A stretch of 64,000 nt of DNA, from the NCBI GenBank assembly GCA_933822405.4, contig CAKOGP040001759.1:1-64000 (forward strand), written 5' to 3'. The notes under the pieces are model-generated. The model ran no database searches, was not told the DNA's origin, and was given only the letters and a program-made list of their open reading frames with translations. A program made the translations under genes and the position numbers. This stretch comes from Cylindrotheca closterium. Taxonomy: Eukaryota > Bacillariophyta > Bacillariophyceae > Bacillariales > Bacillariaceae. Shown here one piece after another: positions 18,958 to 27,975 of this stretch (within the stretch, counting starts at the first letter, position 1; each line of letters opens with the position of its first letter).

Positions 18958-20668
18958 TCATGAATCTCGATCCCTCTTTTTGGTTTCGCTGCATACCGAG
19001 GCATTGTCTGACGTATTCCCTTCCTTCTTTTTGGTGGCATCCTTGGCTACATCCCGAAAGGTATGACTGACCTTGAGTCGAGCCACCTGATCGTCCACTT
19101 CGACCCACCCTTCATCTTCATCCTTTAGAAAATGATGAGAATTCTTTTTCACATTGTCCACAATCTCTTGGGATATCAGTGTCTTTTCCTTTCGGGATGC
19201 CTGGTCGTATTCTGGTTTGCAATCTTCTACCAGATTCCTCAATCGCATGTTCCCAACATGTTCTTGGCACCGTCTACCCCGCCCTAACAAAATATCCAAA
19301 TGTCCAGGAACAAAGACGGATCGTGGTCTTGGATTACCCTCATGACTTGGATTCGAACTCCATTTCTCATATGCGAGTCGTTTCTTCCAAATTTCCTTGG
19401 CATGGTCCATATCCGCCGCCTTTAATGGCATGACTGTGGTGGGTATTCCAAAGGTTTGCAATTTGCGCTGACACTCCAATTTGTTTCCTAAAAAGATTAT
19501 GGTTGTTGTTGTGGTTGTTGATGATGATATTCATGGTATGAGTACAAATTCAATGTCAGGCCAAATCAAAGAAAGATTTGAAAGAAAGAAATCTATCAAT
19601 CTATCAAATCCATCAATCAATCAATCAACGTACCATAATGAGTCCTGACTCGAACACCCATGTACATTCCCAAAGATAATTTGATCATGCCAAAAATGGG
19701 ACTCAAAAAGAAATTATCATAACACAAATGAAAGGCTTCGTGTCGAAAGGGTATCGCGGTAAAGGCCAATTTGACCATGGCCCAAATGGCATTTTTGAAT
19801 CCATCGGATTTGGTAACATGCACCATGTTTGAATCTTGTTTGTACCCAACCGCCCAGGAAACAAATACCACTCCATTCTTTTGTGTCTCTTCGTCATCTG
19901 CCAATACCATTAAGGAATAAAACAAGGCTCGGAGCTGAATGAATGGCACAGATGGAGAAAGCGGACCGAAACAACAATACGTTAGATCGTGTCAATTTTG
20001 CAAGAACGTTGTGCTTCCCTATAATCATGATCATGCAACTTACAATTTCCATGGTCGACCCCGCAATGTCCACCCCATTGTGCGAAAAGGAAATTCTTAC
20101 TAGACGTCCCACCGAGTCCCTAATGGGCAAATGACCGACCCCCGTCACCAAAGCATCCATATCTCCAGGATTCAAATCGTTCTGGGTAATGTCCTGACAG
20201 AGTTTCTCTTGACCGAACAAATCCAATTTGGCTTCGAAATGCCGGGCCATGCGCAACGCTGCCTTTTTGGGATCAAAGCGATCCGCCCTTAGGAACTTGA
20301 GCCGGAATCGATCTTGCCTCACGTACTGCGAGTTCAAGTCGAGTGCCTTCCGATAGGCGGCCGCATCCTCCAAAATGCCAAGCTCGGCTTCCATTTCCAA
20401 CATGGATTGCTGAATCAATTCGGGAGTTTCATCATTGTTGGAAATTCCATGAATATCAAAATAAGCTTGTTCTCGTTGATCCATGGTGAGACTGGACATT
20501 TGTTTGGCAATGAGCGAATCTACCAAACTGGATTCTACCTTTTCGGGCATGGCCGTGTGAATGATTTTGACGTCCTCTTCTTCTTTGTAAGGATCTGGTG
20601 AGCCTGATGCAGAGGAGTCCTCCGTCATGGAGAATGGAGAGGACGTGGAATCTCGATACGTAACGTTC

Positions 20669-20670
<2 letters not shown>
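18958..20670 (-). CDS. Sec14/CRAL-TRIO domain fused to DUF6824
   Basis: Three exons: 20670-20044, 19934-19634 and 19487-18958. The introns are phase 0 and phase 1, both GT-AG, and the product is 485 residues. Residues about 1-110 are a disordered, acidic front and helical CRAL-TRIO-N part. The lipid-binding CRAL-TRIO fold runs to about 330 (LVRISFSHNGVDIAGSTMEI, then KNGVVFVSWAVG and PIFGMIKLSL). After a linker, residues about 360-445 match DUF6824: DILLGRGRRCQEHVGNMRLR, KTLISQEIVDNVKKNSHHFL and ARLKVSHTFRDV. DUF6824 is abundant in diatoms, function unknown, thought to bind nucleic acid or protein. CRAL-TRIO domains carry phosphoinositides or other lipids. The fusion suggests lipid-dependent regulation of the second domain (inference). 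Confidence 0.85.
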
Positions 20671-20705
<35 letters not shown>

Positions 20706-20726
20706 CGATTGATTGATCGATTGATG
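20671..20726. repeat. TGAT microsatellite at the Sec14-DUF6824 start
   Basis: About 13 GATT/GATC units directly against the start codon at 20670, so within the 5' UTR. Smaller GATT-type clusters lie inside the second intron (about 19590-19628). Confidence 0.95.
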
Positions 20727-21636
20727 GTTATTCCCCTTTCTTGGTTTGTTGCAAGACTGAATCACCACTACAAAAGTGTGTTTGTTTGGTGGCCTACCGT
20801 ACAAACTTTAATCTGACTATTCTGCTCGTTCTCCACCAACACGGTCCAGGTAGGTAGGTCTCCTTGAGAGTGAGGTTGCGGTTTCTTCCAAAACGCTTCC
20901 TTCGATGTTTTTCGACTCTGGTAAAAAGGTAACTTGGACTTAATGATATACAAGGAACATGGTCGTATGCGTTCCATGACTAACATTTTAAAAGAATTAA
21001 AGACACCTCTGTTGTTTATACCTATAATTGTTGCTCCGGAAATTTGTCGTAGCTCCAAGCCTTCTTATGTTAAAAATCAAAAGTTCGTTTTTGACTAATC
21101 CTGAAATTCCAAGCACTTCGCATTTTGGGTTCCCGTGCGTCGGAGCAAGATGTTCAACAATGTCTCTCATTGGTTTCGACTTGGAATACCGGTACCGGTA
21201 CCGTACCGGTATGTGGAAGTGTCGTGTGGAAGAATATGTGTGGATCGATTGATTGGATTGCTAGCCGTGACGGAAATGTCCTAGAGATGCGTTGCACCAT
21301 GTGATAGTAGAGCAGGGTCGACTTTCTCTTAAGGTCACCCTCCAAATCCAAAAATCCCGCCTTTGCTTGAATCTCATCATTGCACGTGTCACGCCGCATG
21401 CATGCATTCAATATTCATTCGGAATGGTACAAGTACTGTAAGATAAAGAATGTCACAGGAGCCTTTGTCCCGTTTCTGAAAGTTTGTGCCTGTTTCATCC
21501 ATCACAGCAACCAACCTTTTTTCACGCACCTCTTCTCTACTGCATCAGATACAGTAGTGCACCATCCATAGTCAAGACAGTGTCAATTTTCTACGGTAGT
21601 TCGAATTCAAGTCAAGTCAATCCATCATCAAGAATA
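20727..21636. other. intergenic between divergent genes
   Basis: About 900 bases. Contains a GGTACCGGTACC-type run (ACCGGTACCGGTACCGTACCGG at about 21188-21212, itself palindromic) and short unsupported frames on both strands. Probably the promoters of the two flanking genes. Confidence 0.4.
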
Positions 21637-21712
21637 ATGGTTTGCCCTACTCGGAGGACCCTTTTGTGTCTATTGTGGACAGTTTTGCTATCATCAACCT
21701 TTACCTGTGCTG

Positions 21713-21757
<45 letters not shown>

Positions 21758-22899
21758 TCAAAGCTAGTCGTTCCAACGACATAATACAAGTCCGAGCACT
21801 CCGTACACCCGGTGCTCGTCAGGTGGTCAGTCCATTGGACAATGGCTTTGTGATTACCTTTTCCGGAGATGGAACTCCCATAGTCTTGAATCCCATTTCG
21901 CTCTTGCTCGACAGCATTGAAGGCGAACTGTCCAACAATGGCCGCGTCATTTTGGGACGTGCCTTTGCGGACTTTGTAAACGATGAATTGTCCCAAGCAT
22001 GGTTGAATGAAACACAAATTGCCGACTTGACTGGCGTCTTGGTGGATGTTGTGAAAGTAGAAACCTTATCCAACAAACCAGGTGGTCTCAGGGAGATTGA
22101 AACTACCTTGGATACCACACTGACCTTTGATGGGTTGGCCGATGCTCCTGACATTTCCACTGTTAATGAAGCTGTCTTGGGAGCGCTTCTCAAGATGGAC
22201 GTCTTTTTGCAAAATTATTTGCTGACTTCGGGATTGCCCGAGTTTGCGTCACTCACCAGAGCCGTTGCCAATATGGAAGTGGCAGTACCTGCAGGAGGAG
22301 GAGGAGAAGAAGAAGAAAAGACCAAGCCACCCAAAAAGGAAGACAAAAAGGAAGACAAACCATCGGTCGCTCAAGCCAACGCGGCTCCGGTCCGCAGCGG
22401 TTCCTTTGATCCCAATGATCTGAAGATTCTCATTCCCGCCACGGTCGGTGGCCTTGCCATGTTTCTGTTGACCGTCTTTTGGTTGGCTAGGAATCGCCGC
22501 CGTCAACATTTGGATATTTCCTACGATAGTTATGAGGATGACATTGATCATACCGTCAATGGATCGCAAATGGGCAAGGAAGAAATTGAAGTCCAAGCAG
22601 GAACTACCGCAATGGATTATGGTTACAATCCAGATGGTCATGTGGATTTGAATTCTAGTTACGGTGCAGGACATGTCGCCATGCACATTCCAGCCATGGA
22701 TCAAGGTAGTTTGGCCAGTGGTAGGGCTGGTGGCAATAGTAGCAGTGCGTATCGAGATTTTCATCAGCACGGTCCTTCCACTGCCAAAACGCCGGCACAA
22801 TTGTACAATCGAGGAAGTGTCCTGGATTCACCATCGAGAAATGGACAATCGTCTGTCGATGAGGAGTCTGAATATTCGGAAGGACAATATTGGAGGTAA
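21637..22899 (+). CDS. type I single-pass membrane protein with poly-Gln
   Basis: Starting at ATG 21637 gives 420 residues with a good signal peptide (RRTLLCLLWTVLLSSTFTCA); the frame is open further upstream but that would bury the signal. A run of 14-15 Gln follows (CAGCAA microsatellite). Residues about 50-240 form an unrecognised extracellular domain with no Cys. Then comes a Lys/Glu-rich stretch, a membrane helix (ILIPATVGGLAMFLLTVFWL, about 261-283), a basic stop (RNRRRQ) and a cytosolic tail of about 135 residues with Tyr/Asp/Ser-rich words. It might be a surface receptor or cell-wall-linked protein; no enzyme motif is visible. Confidence 0.75.
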
Positions 22900-23244
22900 A
22901 CATAACTACTATACTGTAAGGGTTATTTTTGGGATATGTTGGGAATGGGACGCGGGTAATAATCATCATGCGGGGGGGGGGAAAGCATCCTATACAGTAT
23001 TGTACCGGTAGCGAATGGATGACTTTCAATGGAACAGTAGTTTTTAGTTTAGTTTTAAATTATTGAAATGAATTGAGTTGATGTGGTGTGGTGTGTATAA
23101 TATTATAGTATAATCACTATTATGCGATTATTATTATTACTTTTGTTGTTATTATACTGCCAAGCACTCTGGATCTTTTTGAAAATCATACATCATGCAT
23201 AATTCAGGAACGAATGAATTACTGTATATTATAGCGAATGCTCT

Positions 23245-23280
<36 letters not shown>

Positions 23281-23662
23281 TACAAATCTAGACAGCGGTA
23301 TACTGTATATTCACATACTGTAACCGTTTGGCATCATTGCCTCTTCCCCAAGGCCCAGCCTCGACATCCTGTGAACGCTCGAAGTCCCTACGATTCGCGG
23401 AGGGATTGAAGATCCCCAAGAACCAATATATATCTAGGCTTTGTGAGGGATGATTCTAATCTTGGCAATGATGATGACAAATAGTGTTGGTGAAATATAG
23501 GTGTGTTATAGTTAGTTGGATGGTTTGATTTGATTTGAAACATATTTTTTTTAGCGTATCAAGTGTGTGTACAAGTACGGTAGTTGTTATAATAGATACT
23601 GTAGTGAAAAATGACGAGCCCCGTTCTTTCTCCCATACACATTTTCAATTTGATCTTCTCTT
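22900..23662. other. intergenic with TA repeat
   Basis: About 760 bases with a G run (22972-22981), a TA repeat at 23250-23277 and AT-rich sequence; no gene seen. The end next to 23663 is the SKP1 3' UTR. Confidence 0.45.
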
Positions 23663-24345
23663 TTAAGCTTCTTCACACCACTTGTTCTCCTCACGAACTT
23701 GTGCTTCCTCCTCGGGTGAAAAGTCATTGGTAATATTAAAGGTAGCACGAATTTCCTCTGGTGTCTTTCCCTTGATCATGGAAGCCACCGTGGCGCAAGT
23801 CAAATCCAACAAGGGCTTGATATCCATGTAATTGGCCGCCAAAATCAATTCAAACAGCAAGACTTGCTCTAGATCCACAAAGGTGGCATACCACTGTTGG
23901 ACGACGTCCGCCATGTTCTGAGACTTGAGCGGCTTTTCAATTTCCGTCATGGGTTCCTCCAAATAGTGTTCGCAGAATTCAATCACCTTGCGCAAGACTT
24001 GGGCCTTGACATTGGGGAGCGGGATTTCCTTGGTGTCATCCTCGTCTTCTTCTTCGTCGTCGTCCATCATGGACTTGACTAGTTCCGACATGTTGGCAAC
24101 CCCCGAAGGCACTGGGAATTGATCTCCTTCCTTGGAAATCTGGTTTATTCGGTTTTATTATGTGTGTTAGCAAAGGATGAAACAGCAAAGACGAGGCATT
24201 GCTAGGGCGCCAAGTTGACATTCGCCCGCACTGACAAAGCACTACGCGATTGCTCCTTCGTTCTCTCTCTCTCTCTCTCTATCTCAAGCACACAAAAAAC
24301 GAAACTTACAAGGTTGACAGTGGCATTGCTTTCTTCGACGTCCAT
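23663..24345 (-). CDS. SKP1: SKP1, second conventional copy
   Basis: Exons 24345-24310 and 24139-23663, phase-0 GTAAGT...CAG intron of 170 bp, 170 residues. The body matches the 15.98-kb copy closely: EGDQFPVP at the exon 2 start, IPLPNVKAQVLRKVIEFCEH, FELILAANYMDIKPLLDL, KGKTPEEIRATFNI, and the diagnostic EENKWCEEA end. An acidic loop (DDDEEEDEDD) sits between the first beta strands and the conserved IPLPN. Both intact copies should act as the Cullin-1/F-box adaptor. The intron contains a CT-rich microsatellite on the plus strand at about 24261-24280. Confidence 0.95.
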
Positions 24346-24945
24346 TGTGGCTATTTTGTATTGTGTGATTATATGAATGGAAAGGTAGACCTTGGTGTGT
24401 ATATGATACAAGATGATAAATGATTTCGGTGCGCTACTGTACTACTGTATACTCAACCGGATGTACGCTGGCATGTTTCGGTGTGTAGGCTTGGGTAGGA
24501 TTGCTACCTGCCAAACAAACAAATCGTGCTCCTTCCGAAGGTTCTACGCACGTTGCGCAGACGGGACTACCAGACCCGCCTAATCGGAATCCCGCGGGAT
24601 GATATCGAAACTTGGAATTCATCAAAGACGGCAAGATGGTGCAAATGATAGACGATTGATTGATTGGACTTGGTTGGTGATACAAGAAGATGCCTAGTCC
24701 AATGTACAATGTTGTTTACAACGACGTGTCTATTGTGACTTCTTTTATGAACTAAACACTTGTAATACACTTTTCTTGCCTGGCTGCGCGGCTGGCTGGC
24801 CGTCCCCTTCCTGATTCAATCTTGGGAAAAGATATGCGGGTCCCGAAAAAGCTTGACCCCCATTTCTCCACAATCAGAATGGATCCATTTTTTATTGTGT
24901 TCTCGTACCGGGACTACCGTAGATGTACCGGTAGAAACGTCAGAT
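24346..24945. other. intergenic, nothing supported
   Basis: About 600 bases from the SKP1 start to the inverted repeat. Two overlapping minus-strand frames (24434-24709 and 24567-24770) have no recognisable content. Some GC-rich hairpin-like sequence lies at 24550-24600. Confidence 0.35.
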
Positions 24946-25001
24946 CAAGCACATTATATTTACCAAAAGACACCGGCACGGTCAGTCTGACCTCCACCTC
25001 C
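24946..25001 (+). repeat. 56-bp inverted repeat, left arm
   Basis: This 56-base stretch (starting CAAGCACATTATATTTACCA) is the exact reverse complement of 26992-27047. Both copies can be read as the same peptide, STLYLPKDTGTVSLTSTS, in the outward-to-inward direction. Outside the arms only a GAAACG word is shared and no target-site duplication is evident. Confidence 0.9.
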
Positions 25002-25301
25002 CACATCTGGTGAACCAAATCGGAGTGGAAGGACAGACCCATCAAATAATTCACGAATTTTCACAAGTTCAAATACTGCTTGTATTCAAATACTGCTTGT
25101 ATTTTATACTGTATGATACGATAGTTACTATTTGTACTCAAAAGTCGGTAGCGGAATCGAAGCTTTTTAAAAACACCTGAAGACAAAGTAAAAGAGCTGT
25201 TGGCTCTACTAGATACGATTTGACTGTACATATACTATATCTAATATGATTTTGGTGCTGGTACCGGTACACTGGTCCCTCCGTCTTTGCAATGTGTCCA
25301 C

Positions 25302-25833
25302 ACAAATCAGTGTGGGGAATATGAATAATATCAAACTAGACAAGAGAGCAAAACCTGAAAAGCAACAAAGCAGTTGCCGCCTTGTAGAATGATTACATGT
25401 TGCAGATTGAAAAGCAGGTGCTGCCAACAAGGGACGAAGGTGGCTGAAGGAAGCCAATGAGCCATTCGAACAAGACTATTGAACCATCTCTGAATCATCT
25501 ATGTGGTGGTGATGATGCAGAGCCGAGTATTGTTTTGCGTCAAATAAAGCAGACACTACATACACTGCTGTATCAATAGTAGTAGCAGATCCAGGTGATG
25601 ACGATTTAAGGCAAAACATTGTTGGTGTCAGCATACACACACAAAACATAGGTTGAATGGAGGATGACCTATTCACCAAGATCCACAATAACAATGAAGA
25701 CAACGATGACAATCATAATGACAATCCATGATAGCGCTCGCAGAGGCAACGCAGTGTATCAGGAGATGACGACAAGAAAGCTGCGGATGGTGGAGGCAAC
25801 TCAGCATATCCTTACAAATGAAGTCCCAGTCTG
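25302..25833. repeat. 532-bp tandem duplication, unit 1
   Basis: Followed at once by a second unit of the same length. Starting at ACAAATCAGTGTGGGG, I find three single-base differences (near 25501, 25595 and 25738), about 99.4% identity, so the duplication is recent. Confidence 0.93.
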
Positions 25834-26365
25834 ACAAATCAGTGTGGGGAATATGAATAATATCAAACTAGACAAGAGAGCAAAACCTGAAAAGCAACAA
25901 AGCAGTTGCCGCCTTGTAGAATGATTACATGTTGCAGATTGAAAAGCAGGTGCTGCCAACAAGGGACGAAGGTGGCTGAAGGAAGCCAATGAGCCATTCG
26001 AACAAGACTATTGAACCATCTCTGAATCATCTGTGTGGTGGTGATGATGCAGAGCCGAGTATTGTTTTGCGTCAAATAAAGCAGACACTACATACACTGC
26101 TGTATCAATAGTAGTAGCAGATCCAGGTGATGACAATTTAAGGCAAAACATTGTTGGTGTCAGCATACACACACAAAACATAGGTTGAATGGAGGATGAC
26201 CTATTCACCAAGATCCACAATAACAATGAAGACAACGATGACAATCATAATGACAATCCATGATAGCGCTTGCAGAGGCAACGCAGTGTATCAGGAGATG
26301 ACGACAAGAAAGCTGCGGATGGTGGAGGCAACTCAGCATATCCTTACAAATGAAGTCCCAGTCTG
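25834..26365. repeat. 532-bp tandem duplication, unit 2
   Basis: Second unit. A further four bases of homology continue to 26369 (CTGACAA), and the word CTGACAA occurs again just after, at the junction, which may have been the recombination site. Confidence 0.93.
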
Positions 26366-26991
26366 ACAATACCGTCTGACAAGACCAACTTTTGACCATT
26401 CCCAGAGTGCCGGCTCCCAACATGGTGAACAACATGGCTTGAATTGAAAATCTAGTGGCGGTATCATTGTCCCAGTTGTAACTAGTGTAGGAAAGTGTGG
26501 GGCCGCTAGAAACTGAGATGTCACCAGTCATAGTCAAACCCTAGCCCTCCTTTTCTTGATGACAGTAGCACAGCAGCATCCATACCTGCAGACGATCCAG
26601 CCATCTTCATTACTCCAATGCACCAAATCTCCAACCTGTTAAAGCGAGGACTTGGCACAACACAATGAAGCTTTTATGCTACATACTGTTTGTCACTCTG
26701 CGCAATGAAAGTTGAGGAACAGATATGTAAAAAGCTCAGTATGCAGAAGCGGATGAAGGAAGAACCCGTCTCTGAGGAATTGGAAGTGCCACTGGCTAGT
26801 ACTAATGAAAGAAGAAGGAAGATTCAGCTTGTTCACGGATTGGGTTGGAACAACACAAAACAAAAGGACAGCAACAGTGCGTTCTGGTGGTGATGTTTTT
26901 TATGTGGTGATGTGTGATGTGTGTAATATTTTGTCTTCGCTGTTTCTGCGAGCAGTATTTCTGCGAGCAAGCCGGGTGTAGTCGTTGTGTT

Positions 26992-27047
26992 GGAGGTGGA
27001 GGTCAGACTGACCGTGCCGGTGTCTTTTGGTAAATATAATGTGCTTG
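26992..27047 (-). repeat. 56-bp inverted repeat, right arm
   Basis: Exact reverse complement of 24946-25001. It lies just 50 bases upstream of the Nudix start codon, so part of it may belong to the Nudix promoter or 5' UTR. A minus-strand ATG at 27058-27060 opens a frame through the arm. Confidence 0.9.
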
Positions 27048-27099
27048 TATTGCGTTTCATTTATAATATATATCTTCACACATATTTAATCCTTATTCC

Positions 27100-27876
27100 A
27101 TGAGAAAGGCATTGCTTCTTTCATTGCGAGCATCTGCATCGTTCCAGACTACTGCCTTCTCATCCAATTTATCACACTACAGGAGTATACATGATGGTGT
27201 GAATCGTAAGATACCACCAGCAGGCACACCCACGACAATAAGAAGGTTCATGACATCAGCAACATCGTCGTCGTCCACAACATCAACATCGTCAACAACA
27301 ACAACAACAATTCCTGCCATCATTCCTCGAGCTGCCGTGGCAGTGACGGTCCAAACAATCTTTCAAGGAACGTATTATTATCTTTTGATTCAACGCAAGA
27401 ATCCACCCGACGCTGGGAAATGGTCCCTCCCGGGTGGTAAAATTGAATTGGGGGAACCGACGTTGCAAGCGGCCCAACGAGAATTGCAAGAAGAAACCAA
27501 TGTAGCATCATCCAACGACTGCTGCCAATGGTATCCATATCCCTTCATGACGACCGATGCGATTGTTCAAAACACTGATACTGTTGATGGTGGATCCTAT
27601 TCCTTTCATTATCTGATTGCCCAGTGCTTTGCACAATTATTATTGGTGGGACGAGAGCAAGAACATACTACTACTACTAATAATAATAATCATGAGACGG
27701 TACTACTACTACTACCACCTTTGGAAGCAAATGACGATGCACTCGATGCCAAGTGGTGGACCATTCAGGAAATTCAGACGGAGCTGGTTCCAAACAAGGC
27801 TATTTCAGACATGGTAGTGCATGTCATTTCACGAGCAGAAGAGCTATGTGAAAAGGGTTGCTTGAATACAGAGTAG
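27100..27876 (+). CDS. Nudix hydrolase
   Basis: An intronless 258-residue protein. The Nudix box reads GGKIELGEPTLQAAQRELQEE, matching GX5EX7REUXEEXGU up to a Val in place of Gly-hydrophobic at the end (ETNV). The preceding WSLP motif fits the family. It sits on a domain from about residue 80 (RAAVAVTVQTI) to 240. Residues 1-75 are Ser/Thr-rich and basic (MRKALLLSLRASASFQTTAF), a likely organelle presequence. Two Thr/Asn runs come from microsatellites. Nudix enzymes cleave nucleoside-diphosphate-linked compounds; the pattern resembles the NUDT15/MTH1-like or ADP-ribose group, substrate undetermined. Confidence 0.88.
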   Translation: MRKALLLSLRASASFQTTAFSSNLSHYRSIHDGVNRKIPPAGTPTTIRRFMTSATSSSSTTSTSSTTTTTIPAIIPRAAVAVTVQTIFQGTYYYLLIQRKNPPDAGKWSLPGGKIELGEPTLQAAQRELQEETNVASSNDCCQWYPYPFMTTDAIVQNTDTVDGGSYSFHYLIAQCFAQLLLVGREQEHTTTTNNNNHETVLLLLPPLEANDDALDAKWWTIQEIQTELVPNKAISDMVVHVISRAEELCEKGCLNTE

Positions 27877-27975
27877 AATGAATTGCAAGTCACCAATCGA
27901 TAGAAAGCATACTACCTATTGCACAGCAAGACTATAGCGCTCTTTCCAAAAAATAATAGGTCTATTATATAAATA

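Larger units (their letters stand above)
25209..26560 (-). pseudogene. scrambled relic of a hydrophobic-protein gene
   Basis: The minus strand carries protein-like pieces in alternating frames: SSGPTLSYTSYNWDNDTATR followed by FSIQAMLFTMLGAGTLGMVK (near 26400-26530), hydrophobic pieces such as SSLSSLLLWILVN and FALLSSLILFIFPTLI, and a His-rich end. The 3' half occurs twice through the 532-bp tandem duplication. In-frame stops separate the hydrophobic pieces and no intron set that I tried yields one clean product. I read it as the remains of a small multi-helix membrane protein gene; an intact gene with several short introns cannot be excluded. Confidence 0.3.

Noticed and set aside
24946..27047. 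Autonomous DNA transposon
   Set aside because: No transposase frame inside and no target-site duplication found; kept as an unexplained inverted-repeat block.
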